NCBI RefSeq assembly: GCF_009299835.1
Contig: NZ_VKCZ01000007.1
Span: 124,001 to 188,000, forward strand
DNA: 64,000 bases
From: Microlunatus speluncae
Lineage (GTDB): Bacteria > Actinomycetota > Actinomycetes > Propionibacteriales > Propionibacteriaceae
Direction of reading: 5' to 3'
Numbering within the stretch: the stretch's first letter is position 1; each line of letters starts with the position of its first letter. Below are positions 50,910-58,922 of this stretch, piece by piece. The notes beneath the pieces were generated by a model. The model was given only the letters and a program-made list of their open reading frames with translations, was not told where the DNA came from and searched no databases. The position numbers and the translations under genes are program-made.

Positions 50910-52700
50910 TCAGGCCTTCGGCTTCAGACCCTTGAGGTAGAAGTAGTCGGGGTAGGCGCGCATCACGATGCCGTCGATCGTCGGCCGCACCGCGAAGTAG
51001 ACGCTGAGCCAGAGCACCGGGATGTAGAGCGATTCCTGCTCCCGGAGGCCGGCCGCCTGCTTGAAGATCGCCAACCGCTTGGCGGCGTCCGGCTCGGCAT
51101 AGCCCTGCGCGACCAGCTCGCCCATCTCGCGCGATCGGGGCGAGCTCTTCTCCTTCAGCAGTGCGGCCAGCCGCTTGTTCTTGGTGCCGGCGTCGAGCTC
51201 CTTGTCCTGCTCCGTCTTCTGGTACTCGGCCCAGGAAGCCGCCGGCAGGCTGAACTTCTGCACGTCGATCGGCGACCAGAGCGACCCGGTGTAGGTCGGC
51301 CAGGTGGGCAGGCCGGCGAACGTACCGAAGTAGAAGCCGATGTAGTCGCCCTTCTGCACCTGCCACCGGCGCTCGACGTACACGCCCGCCTCGACGATGT
51401 CGGGCCGGACCTTGATGCCGAGGTTCTTCTGCCAGACGTCGGCCAGCGCGGCGACGATCGGGCTGTCCTGGCCGGACAGGATCCGGATCTCCGGCAGCCC
51501 CTTGCCGTCGGGATAGCCGGCCTCGGCCAGCAGCCGCTTGGCCTGCTCGATGTCCTCGCCCAGTGCGAAACTGTCGTCCCAGCCCTTGACCCGGCCGGGC
51601 ACCAGGGTCTGGCCCGCCTTGGCGCCGGTCACCACGCCGGCCAGGGTGTCCCGGCTCATCGCCATCGACAGCGCCTGCCGGACCCGGACGTCCTCCAGGG
51701 CCGGGTGCTCGCTGCGCAGCTTGGCCAGGTAGGCGACGCTGTAGTTGTCGACCGACTTGAGATGCTGCGACAGCTCCGGATCCTTCTTGAACCGGGCGAC
51801 ATCGACATCGGGGATGGTCACGATGTCGGTCTCGTTGTTCTCGTACGGGACCGTCTGGGTGCCGCTCGCGGTCGCCTCGATCAACTGCACCTGGATGGTG
51901 TCGTAGAAGACATTGCCCCGGTCCCAGTACTTCTCGTTGGGCACCAGGTCCAGGCTGGAGTTGATCACCCAGGCCTGCACCGCGTACGGGCCGTTGGTGA
52001 TGAAGTTCGGCGGCTTCTGCCAGTCGTCCGGCTTCTCCTCGACCGTCTTCATGTGCAGCGGCAGCAGCGACGGGTGGCTCAGCGCCGGCAGCAGATCCGG
52101 GTTCGGATTGGCCAGTGTGATCACCAACTCCTTGTCGCCGGTGGCCTTGACGCCCACCTGCGACCAGTCGGTCAGCGCACCGGAGAGGAACTCGACCGCG
52201 CCCTTGATGCCGGTCGAGGCCTGGTAGGAGTTGGCACCCAGCGTGGTGCCGCCGGCGCTGGCGCCGGACGGCGTGAACAGCCGCTTGTAGGTCGCCTCGA
52301 AGTCGTGCGCGGTGACCGGATCACCGTTGGACCAGGTCGCGCTGTCGCGCAACTTGAAGGTGTAGGTCAGGTTGTCCTCGGAGATCGACCACTCCTCCGC
52401 CACGGCGGGATCGACGTCGTCTCCGGACTCCTTCTGGGTGACCAGGCCTTCCAGGATGCCTCGGGTCAGGATCCACATGCCGTTCGTGATCACCTGCGGA
52501 TCGACGGTCTCGACAGTGACGTAGGAGATCCGCAGCGACTTGGCGCCCTCCTGCTGTTGCGGCTGGCTGCCGAAGACGTTGCACCCGGTCAGCGACCAGG
52601 TCCCCGTCGCGGCGATGCCGAGCGCGCCAGAAATCCGCAGAAAGTCCCGGCGGCTCCCGGCCACCTTGGGAAGGCCACCCGGCGATACGGATGTCTCCAT
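50910..52700 (-). CDS. peptide-binding lipoprotein of ABC transporter (OppA/DppA-type, SBP family 5)
   Basis: 596 residues from ATG 52700 (GAGAGGTGG upstream; a GTG at 52709 is the alternative). The leader has a twin-arginine motif and lipobox (SRRDFLRISGALGIAATGTW then SLTGC). The family-5 signature region is LTYTFKLRDSATWSNGDPVT followed by AHDFEATYKRLFTPSG, and the C-terminal lobe contains ALSMAMSRDTLAGVVTGAKA. It delivers oligopeptides or similar cargo to the permease. It is the first gene of the five-gene operon and is divergent from ino1; the 190-base spacer has an A/T-rich patch (accataataactatttt) at about 52764 near its likely promoter. Confidence 0.92.
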   Translation of the reverse strand: METSVSPGGLPKVAGSRRDFLRISGALGIAATGTWSLTGCNVFGSQPQQQEGAKSLRISYVTVETVDPQVITNGMWILTRGILEGLVTQKESGDDVDPAVAEEWSISEDNLTYTFKLRDSATWSNGDPVTAHDFEATYKRLFTPSGASAGGTTLGANSYQASTGIKGAVEFLSGALTDWSQVGVKATGDKELVITLANPNPDLLPALSHPSLLPLHMKTVEEKPDDWQKPPNFITNGPYAVQAWVINSSLDLVPNEKYWDRGNVFYDTIQVQLIEATASGTQTVPYENNETDIVTIPDVDVARFKKDPELSQHLKSVDNYSVAYLAKLRSEHPALEDVRVRQALSMAMSRDTLAGVVTGAKAGQTLVPGRVKGWDDSFALGEDIEQAKRLLAEAGYPDGKGLPEIRILSGQDSPIVAALADVWQKNLGIKVRPDIVEAGVYVERRWQVQKGDYIGFYFGTFAGLPTWPTYTGSLWSPIDVQKFSLPAASWAEYQKTEQDKELDAGTKNKRLAALLKEKSSPRSREMGELVAQGYAEPDAAKRLAIFKQAAGLREQESLYIPVLWLSVYFAVRPTIDGIVMRAYPDYFYLKGLKPKA

Positions 52701-52890
52701 TGATTCCACCTCTCAACCCGGACTCGCGGCGGAGGCACTGAGCACCGTTGCCGCTTTGGTTGGACCATAATAACTATTTTCGGGCGGCCGTAAATCCCCG
52801 GCACCAACTTGTAACAAACCTTGGCCGAGGCTGAGCCGGGCGCGATTGACCGGACATACCCGCGGCGGGCGGCTCGATTAGCCTCACCGG

Positions 52891-53967
52891 GTGACTTCGA
52901 TTCGGGTGGCCATCGTCGGTGTCGGCAACTGTGCGTCCTCATTGGTACAGGGAGTTCACTACTACCGCAACGCGCCACTCGGCAAGGCGATCCCCGGGCT
53001 GATGCATGTCAGGTTCGGCCCGTACCACGTCGGTGATCTTGAGTTCGTGGCCGCCTTCGATGTCGATGCGAAGAAGGTCGGCGCCGATCTTGCCGACGCG
53101 ATCCACGCCGGCGAGAACAACACGATCTTGATCAGCGACGTGCCGCCGACCGGGGTCGAGGTGCTGCGCGGTCCGACCCTGGACGGACTCGGCGAGTACT
53201 ACCGGGAGACGATCACCGAGTCCGCGCGGCCGGCCGCCGACGTGGTCGCGGCGCTGCGGCAGTCCCGCGCCGATGTGCTGGTGTCCTATCTCCCGGTCGG
53301 GTCCGAGCAGGCCGACAAGTTCTACGCCCAGTGCGCGATCGACGCCGGCGTCGGCTTCGTCAACGCGCTGCCGGTGTTCATCGCCTCAGACCCCGAGTGG
53401 GCCGAGCGGTTCCGCGCCGCCGGGGTGCCGATCGTCGGCGACGACATCAAGAGCCAGGTCGGCGCGACGATCACCCACCGCGTCCTGGCCAAGCTGTTCG
53501 AAGATCGCGGCGTCACCCTGGATCGGACCTATCAGCTGAACTTCGGCGGCAACATGGACTTCCAGAACATGCTGGAACGCTCCCGGCTGGAGTCGAAGAA
53601 GATCAGCAAGACCCGGGCCGTCACCTCCCAGGTGCCGCGGGAAATGGCCGACGCCGACGTGCACATCGGCCCGAGCGACTACGTCCCGTTCCTGGCCGAC
53701 CGCAAGCACGCCCTGGTCCGACTGGAGGGCCGCGGCTTCGGCGACGTCCCGGTGCAGCTCGAATACAAGCTCGAGGTCTGGGACTCCCCCAACTCCGCCG
53801 GCATCATCATCGACGCCGTCCGCGCCTGCAAGATCGCGATGGACCGCGGCCAGGGCGGCCCGGTCGACGCCCCGAGTGCGTACTTCATGAAGAGCCCGCC
53901 GAAGCAGTACGACGACTCCACTGCCCGCGACCTGGTCGAAGAGTTCATCCGCGGCGACGCGGACTGA
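52891..53967 (+). CDS. ino1: inositol-3-phosphate synthase
   Basis: 358 residues from a GTG. NAD-binding start [20 protein letters not shown], then [60 protein letters not shown] and [20 protein letters not shown], all typical of actinobacterial myo-inositol-1-phosphate synthases. It converts glucose 6-phosphate to inositol 3-phosphate, the first step to mycothiol and phosphatidylinositol. A ribosome site is not obvious, so the mRNA may be leaderless. Confidence 0.95.
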   Translation: MTSIRVAIVGVGNCASSLVQGVHYYRNAPLGKAIPGLMHVRFGPYHVGDLEFVAAFDVDAKKVGADLADAIHAGENNTILISDVPPTGVEVLRGPTLDGLGEYYRETITESARPAADVVAALRQSRADVLVSYLPVGSEQADKFYAQCAIDAGVGFVNALPVFIASDPEWAERFRAAGVPIVGDDIKSQVGATITHRVLAKLFEDRGVTLDRTYQLNFGGNMDFQNMLERSRLESKKISKTRAVTSQVPREMADADVHIGPSDYVPFLADRKHALVRLEGRGFGDVPVQLEYKLEVWDSPNSAGIIIDAVRACKIAMDRGQGGPVDAPSAYFMKSPPKQYDDSTARDLVEEFIRGDAD

Positions 53968-53973
53968 GCACCG

Positions 53974-54327
53974 TCAGTAGCATTGGGCCCCGTTGACCGT
54001 CCAGCCAGAGCCGCCACCGCCGCGGAGGTCGAGGATGTTGACGGTGCTACGACCATTGACCATCAGGATCGAATCGGGTCGCTCGACGGCGGTCCAGCCG
54101 GACCGCGGCGTCGACGGCCGGGCGCCCTCCGCCAACCAGCGTTGAAAAGCGGCCTCGGGCGTCGGATCACCGTGAGCGCCGGCTTCGATCGAGGCCGAGA
54201 ACGAGAGGCATACGCCGGGCACCGGCCCGAACCCGATCATGAGCGAGATGATCAGGGCGGCAGCCAGCACACCGGCCAGGGCCACCATGGCCCGGATCAG
54301 GTTCCGTGAGCGCGGCCGCGCTGCCAT
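53974..54327 (-). CDS. small membrane-anchored protein, unknown function
   Basis: 117 residues from ATG 54327; the open frame upstream runs through repeat DNA and is not protein-like. One helix near the N-terminus (IRAMVALAGVLAAALIISLM) then an external domain with two cysteines (PGVCLSFS and the C-terminal NGAQCY) that could pair. PTPEAAFQRWLAEGARPSTP resembles an amphipathic capping helix. No family recognised. It is convergent with ino1. Confidence 0.55.
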   Translation of the reverse strand: MAARPRSRNLIRAMVALAGVLAAALIISLMIGFGPVPGVCLSFSASIEAGAHGDPTPEAAFQRWLAEGARPSTPRSGWTAVERPDSILMVNGRSTVNILDLRGGGGSGWTVNGAQCY

Positions 54328-54356
54328 GAGTCGATCGTACGTCTGTGCCGTTCCTT

Positions 54357-54723
54357 CAGCCTGGATCCACCGATGGGCGCCGCAACCGGGCCGGTGAGCT
54401 GAGCCGGGCTTGTTCCGTTCCCTGAGCCTGTCGAAGCATGTCCTGAGACTGTCGAAGGGGGCAATGCCACACTGCGCCGGTTCTCCGGGTTTCGGCCTGA
54501 CGGCCGGGAAAGAGGCATCAAGGACGGGCGGGGCTCGCGGTCGGTGGGGCTCGCGGTCGGTGGGGATCGCCGCCGGGTGCCGGTCGGAGTGAGGGTTGGT
54601 CGGGCCGGGTCTGTGCGCCAGGGCTGACCCAGCGGCGCGACCACCCGGACCGCGAATGTGGCCGCCGAGAGTGAACTTATCCACTCGGATCGAGCCGATC
54701 GGGGGTGGAAAAGGTCACTCTCG
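54357..54723. repeat. composite intergenic repeat module, copy 3
   Basis: Pieces in order A-B-C-D: A at 54357-54376 (cagcctggatccaccgatgg), B at 54413-54460 (a tandem of ccctgagcctgtcgaag and tcctgagactgtcgaaggg), C at 54485-54531 (around ggcctgacggccgggaaaga), and D a hairpin with 19-bp arms at 54666-54684 (cgagagtgaacttatccac) and 54705-54723 (2 mismatches). D overlaps the stop codon of the DUF559 gene. The segment holds no gene of its own. Confidence 0.8.
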
Positions 54724-55620
54724 ATGGTCGGATGGCTCGAACAGGGCGCTCCAGTCGGGTGTGAAGGTCGGCGCCGGGCCCTGGTAGCCGCGCTCGATGA
54801 GGAGAGCATGCACGGTCCCGGCGATCTCGCGCGGCTGGACCATCCGGCCATTGGTGACCCGGATGACCGTGTAGCCCGCTTTGACTGCGGCCTCGTGGCG
54901 GGCGATGTCGCGGCTCCACTGCAACGGATCGGTTCGATGATGATCACCGTCGTATTCGATGACGATCATGAACTCGCCCAGCACCAGATCGAAGTGACCG
55001 ATCGGTTCGGTGCGACTGCCGATCATCACATTGCAGGCCGGCTCCGGCAGCCCGGCCAGCACCAGCAGGAGTCGGAGCCGGGTCTCTCGCGGCGAGTCCA
55101 CTCCTGCACGAGCCAGGGCGGCGGCCCGCCGGGCCGGCCGACACCCGCGCCCGGTGGCCTCGTCGGCGACCCCGCGCAGCTCGCGCTCGGTGATCTTGCC
55201 CAGCCGGATCAGCCGGTCCGCGGCGGCCACGGCTTCAACTAGATCAAGATCATCGCAGGCGGCGAGCCAGGCGGCCGATGGAACGGCGACGCGGCCGCGT
55301 GCCTCGGGTGGCCGGCTCCGCCGGGACAGTCGGACGCCCGCCAGCTTGGTCTGCCGAGTGCCCGCGGCCGCAACTCGGATCGGCAAGGCCGATCCGATCT
55401 CGGCCCCATGCAGCCAGAGCGCCGTGACACCGGTGATCACGGCGCCCTTCGGCAGGACCAGCAGGGCAGCCGCCGCTCGCTCGGTCAGCGTCGGGTCCTC
55501 CGGACCGAAGGCGTACACACCACGAATCAGCCGCCGGAACCGCCGGCCCTCGAGCTGACGCGCCGTCACGCCGAGGCGGCGAGCGCTCCGTACCGTGAGC
55601 AGTCTAGGAAGTTCCCCCAT
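54715..55620 (-). CDS. DUF559-type endonuclease-like protein with AbiEi-like N-terminal domain
   Basis: 301 residues from ATG 55620 (MGELPRLLTVRSARRLGVTA). The N-terminal winged-helix part (RQLEGRRFRRLIRGVYAFGP) resembles AbiEi-type antitoxin domains. The C-terminal part has FDLVLGEFMIVIEYDGDHHR then TDPLQWSRDIARHEAAVKAG and YTVIRVTNGRM, a Vsr/PD-(D/E)xK-like core (D, E, Y/D) seen in DUF559 proteins. These are common, mostly uncharacterised actinobacterial proteins, sometimes annotated as type IV antitoxin. It is bracketed by two inverted copies of the intergenic repeat module, and no toxin partner is adjacent. Confidence 0.72.
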   Translation of the reverse strand: MGELPRLLTVRSARRLGVTARQLEGRRFRRLIRGVYAFGPEDPTLTERAAAALLVLPKGAVITGVTALWLHGAEIGSALPIRVAAAGTRQTKLAGVRLSRRSRPPEARGRVAVPSAAWLAACDDLDLVEAVAAADRLIRLGKITERELRGVADEATGRGCRPARRAAALARAGVDSPRETRLRLLLVLAGLPEPACNVMIGSRTEPIGHFDLVLGEFMIVIEYDGDHHRTDPLQWSRDIARHEAAVKAGYTVIRVTNGRMVQPREIAGTVHALLIERGYQGPAPTFTPDWSALFEPSDHRE

Positions 55621-55697
55621 CCCCGCACCCTGCGCCCAAACCCGGATATCCGCCACCCGACCGCCCTCAACCTGTGGACAACTCCCATGGCAGGTCA

Positions 55698-55983
55698 CCG
55701 AGGGGCGCCTTTCCCACCGCTTCGGCCGAGATTCAAGGTGGATAGGGTCACTCTCGGCGAGTGCATCGAACCCGTCGCCGAAACCCTGGTCGGCCGTGGT
55801 TCCCGCCGACCACTCCAACCCGCCCGTTCTTGGCGCATCTTTCCGGCCGACAGGCCGAAACCCCAGGGAGAGGCCCGCCTGGCTTGCCCTTCGACAAGCT
55901 CAGGGAACGAACCGAGCGACCGGCTCCCCCGTCCGAACAGGGATGCACCACCACGGTTCCAAGATCATCGGTGGATTCGGGCT
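55698..55983. repeat. composite intergenic repeat module, copy 4 (inverted relative to copy 3)
   Basis: Order D-C-B-A on the plus strand: D at 55698-55717 and 55738-55757 (right arm gtggatagggtcactctcgg; left arm degenerate, 13 of 20 paired), C at 55820-55864 (ttggcgcatctttccggccg and flank), B at 55881-55912 (cccttcgacaagctcaggga), A at 55959-55983 (aagatcatcggtggattcgg). It ends at the stop codon of the sugar ABC ATPase gene. No gene lies in this 362-base spacer. Confidence 0.8.
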
Positions 55984-57068
55984 CAGGGAGCGGTGAGGGT
56001 CTGGCCGTCGGCGGCCGGGTCGAAGAGGTGCAGGCGGTTGGGGGTGAGGGTGAGGTGGAGCGGGGTGTCGGGCTCGGCGCGGAAGGGGGCTTCGACCTTG
56101 GCCTTGATCAACTCGCCGCCGAGCTCCAGGGTGAGCAGCACCTCCGAGCCGAGCGGCTCGGCGATGAAGAGGCGGGCCGGGGCCGAATGATCAGAGGGCA
56201 CGTCGGAGACCCGGACGTGTTCGGGTCGGACGCCGAGGACGGCTTCGCGGCCGACCGGATCGAGGGTCCCGTCCGGGACCGCTTGATCAACGGCGGAGTT
56301 GATGAAGCGACGCTCGTTGCCGACCGATCGCAGCTCGCCGGTGAGGAAGTTCATCGCCGGCGAGCCCATGAAGGAGGCAACGAACATGTTGGCCGGGTGC
56401 TCGTAGACCTCGGTCGGCGACGCGCACTGTTGCAGCACGCCGTCCTTCATCACGGCGATCCGGTCGGACATGGTCATCGCCTCGACCTGATCATGAGTGA
56501 CGTAGATGAAGGTCCGGCTGAGGTCGGCGTGTAGTCGCTTCAACTCGGCCCGCATCCCGGCCCGGAGCTGGGCGTCCAGGTTGGAGAGCGGCTCGTCGAG
56601 CAGATACGCGCCGGCATCGCGGATGATCGCCCGGCCGAGCGCGACTCGTTGCCGTTGGCCGCCGGACAGGGCCTTCGGGCGTCGCTCCAGCAGGTTGGCG
56701 ATGCCGAGCGATTCGGCCACCTCAGCCACCCGGCGATCGATCTCGGCCTTCGGCACCCGCATCATCTTCAGCGCGAAGCCGATGTTCTGGGCGACCGTCT
56801 TGTGCGGATAGAGGGCGTAGCTCTGGAACACCATCGCGACGTCGCGCCGATTGGCCGGCAGGTGGCCGACCGGCACGTCGTCGAAGCTGATGCTGCCACT
56901 GGTCGACTTCTCCAGCCCGCAGACCATCCGCAGCGTGGTGGTCTTGCCGCAGCCCGACGGCCCGACCAGGGTCAGGAACTCGCGGTCCCGGATGATCAGG
57001 TCCAGCCCCTCGACCGCGACGTTGCCGACGAACTCCTTGCGTAGTTGATCAAGCCTGACCTCGGCCAT
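55983..57068 (-). CDS. sugar ABC transporter ATP-binding protein (MsmK/UgpC/MalK type)
   Basis: 361 residues, full length for MalK-type ATPases. Walker A GPSGCGKTTT, Q-loop MVFQSYALYPHKTVAQNIGF, signature RRPKALSGGQRQRVALGRAI, Walker B YLLDEPLSNLD, H-loop YVTHDQVEAMT. The C-terminal TOBE/OB region runs from about 240 (GSPAMNFLTGELRSV, LGVRPEHVRV). It is the last gene of the sugar operon. Proteins of this type can energise several CUT1 importers (known for MsmK/MsiK), so it may also serve the ATPase-less importer at 20569-23707. Confidence 0.93.
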   Translation of the reverse strand: MAEVRLDQLRKEFVGNVAVEGLDLIIRDREFLTLVGPSGCGKTTTLRMVCGLEKSTSGSISFDDVPVGHLPANRRDVAMVFQSYALYPHKTVAQNIGFALKMMRVPKAEIDRRVAEVAESLGIANLLERRPKALSGGQRQRVALGRAIIRDAGAYLLDEPLSNLDAQLRAGMRAELKRLHADLSRTFIYVTHDQVEAMTMSDRIAVMKDGVLQQCASPTEVYEHPANMFVASFMGSPAMNFLTGELRSVGNERRFINSAVDQAVPDGTLDPVGREAVLGVRPEHVRVSDVPSDHSAPARLFIAEPLGSEVLLTLELGGELIKAKVEAPFRAEPDTPLHLTLTPNRLHLFDPAADGQTLTAP

Positions 57069-57081
57069 CGGCGTACCCCCT

Positions 57082-58005
57082 CTATCCCTTGACCGAGCCC
57101 GCGGCCAGCCCGCGGACGATGAGGCGCTGGAAGGCCATCACGATCACCAGCGGCGGGATCACCGCGAGCACTCCGGCGGCCGCCATCACCGTGTATTGCA
57201 CGTTGATGTCGGTGGCGAAGTTCGCGACGATGATCGGCATCGTCTGGGTCTCGATCGTGCTGGTCAGGAACAGCGCGAACATGAACTCGTTCCAGGCGGA
57301 CAGGAACGAGAAGATCGTCACGGTGACCAGACCCGGGGTGGCGATCGGCAGAAACACCTGCCGCATCATCTGCGGCCAGGTGCAGCGGTCGACCCTGGCC
57401 GCGTCCTCCAGCTCGCGCGGGATCGTGCGGAAGTAGTCCTTCAGGATCCAGATCGTGAACGGCAGCGCGAACGTGGTGTAGGACAAGATCAACGCAAGGT
57501 AGGTGTCCAGCAGGTGCAGCGCCCGCATCAGCAGATAGAACGGGACGATGATCGTCACGCCGGGCACCATCCGGGTGGCCAGATAGACCATCAGCAGCAC
57601 TTTGCTGCCGCGGAACGGGATCCGGGCGAAGGTGTAGGCGGCCAGCACGCCGAGCAACAGGTTGCACAGGGCGGTCAGGGTCGCCACGATCGCACTGTTG
57701 GCCATCGCCCGGGGCAGGTTCTCCACCGCCCGGGACGCGAACTCGGCCCGGCTCGGGTCCAGGAAGCTGAGGTAGTTGTCCAGCGTCGGATGCTGCGGGA
57801 TCCATTGCGGCGGTACGGATACCGCGTCGGCCTCGTGCATGAAGCTGGTCGCGACGATCCAGTAGAACGGCGCGATGAAGAACGCCGCGAAGCCGAGCGC
57901 CAGCAGATAGAGCATGATCTTCTTCCACGGGATCCGGTAGCGCAGCGGAATCCGTGGCGGGGCCGATGCCTCGACCCGGGCCGGGCGGGTGATCGTGGCG
58001 GTCAT
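57082..58005 (-). CDS. carbohydrate ABC transporter permease (MalG type)
   Basis: 307 residues from ATG 58005, overlapping the stop of the MalF-type gene (ATGA); the much longer open frame is shadow. Six helices starting IMLYLLALGFAAFFIAPFYW. EAA loop ELEDAARVDRCTWPQMMRQV then FLPIATPGLV; here the usual Gly after Asp is Arg (DR), shared with the partner permease. The ending QRLIVRGLAAGSVKG is typical. Confidence 0.9.
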   Translation of the reverse strand: MTATITRPARVEASAPPRIPLRYRIPWKKIMLYLLALGFAAFFIAPFYWIVATSFMHEADAVSVPPQWIPQHPTLDNYLSFLDPSRAEFASRAVENLPRAMANSAIVATLTALCNLLLGVLAAYTFARIPFRGSKVLLMVYLATRMVPGVTIIVPFYLLMRALHLLDTYLALILSYTTFALPFTIWILKDYFRTIPRELEDAARVDRCTWPQMMRQVFLPIATPGLVTVTIFSFLSAWNEFMFALFLTSTIETQTMPIIVANFATDINVQYTVMAAAGVLAVIPPLVIVMAFQRLIVRGLAAGSVKG

Positions 58006-58922
58006 ACCTCGAAGCTCCCCCGTTTGTGCAGGACGACGACATAGCCGACGGAGATCACCAGCGTGATCGCCATGATCACGTAGGCGTAGGCGCTGCCCAG
58101 CCCGACGTCGGTGTAGGTGAGCGCGGTCCGGACCGCCTGCAGCGCGATCACGTTGGTCGACTCCCCCGGCCCACCGCCGGTGAGCAGGAAGACGATGTCG
58201 AAGGCCCGGAACGCTCCCATCGTCTGCAGGATCAACACCATCAGCAGTGGGTGCAGCAGCCAGGGCAGCGTGACCTGGCCGAACCGCTGCAGCGCGCCGG
58301 CCCGGTCGACCCGGGCCGCGTCGTACATCTCGGACGGGATCGCGGTCAGCCCGGCCAGCAAGATCATCGCCGCGAACGGCAGCATGCCCCACACCTCGGC
58401 CGCGACGATCACGAAGAATGCCGAGGTCGGCGTGGCCAGGAACGCCTGGTATTCGTCGATCACGCCGAGCCCGACCAGCAGACCGTTCAGCGCCCCGACC
58501 TTGGCATCGAAGATCCACCGCCACATGAGCCCGCCGACCACGCCCGGGATCGCCCACGGCAGCAGGATCAGGCTGCGCAGCACGCCCCGGCCGACGAAGG
58601 TCTCGTTCAGCACCATGGCCAGGATCAGCGACAGCACGGTGGTGATCACCACCACGACGACGGTGAACAGGGTGGTGATGCTGATCGAGGTGAGGAAGGT
58701 CTGGTCGGTGATCAACGAGACGTAGTTGTCGATCCCGATGAACCCCCGCTTGCCGGGCTGCTTCAGGTTGTTCCGCTGCAGGCTGAGCCAGAACGAGTAG
58801 CCGATCGGGAAGCCGATGATCAACGCGATCACCAGCAGGGCCGGCGCGTTCAGCAGCCAGGCCCGGGCGGTGTCGCCGACCTCGGCCTTGGGCCGGTCGG
58901 TGCGGGTGGGGGTCGACGTCAC
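58002..58922 (-). CDS. carbohydrate ABC transporter permease (MalF type)
   Basis: 306 residues from a GTG overlapping the binding-protein stop. Six helices, first LNAPALLVIALIIGFPIGYS. EAA loop EMYDAARVDRAGALQRFGQV then TLPWLLHPLL. The Asp-Arg (instead of Asp-Gly) in the EAA loop occurs in both permeases of this operon but not in those at 20.6-22.4 kb, so the two importers are not recent copies. Confidence 0.9.
   Translation of the reverse strand: MTSTPTRTDRPKAEVGDTARAWLLNAPALLVIALIIGFPIGYSFWLSLQRNNLKQPGKRGFIGIDNYVSLITDQTFLTSISITTLFTVVVVVITTVLSLILAMVLNETFVGRGVLRSLILLPWAIPGVVGGLMWRWIFDAKVGALNGLLVGLGVIDEYQAFLATPTSAFFVIVAAEVWGMLPFAAMILLAGLTAIPSEMYDAARVDRAGALQRFGQVTLPWLLHPLLMVLILQTMGAFRAFDIVFLLTGGGPGESTNVIALQAVRTALTYTDVGLGSAYAYVIMAITLVISVGYVVVLHKRGSFEV

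Noticed and set aside
53974..54684. 236-codon version of the small membrane protein gene
   Set aside because: The upstream 119 codons run through repeat pieces A, B and C and have no protein character; the ATG at 54327 precedes the membrane helix.
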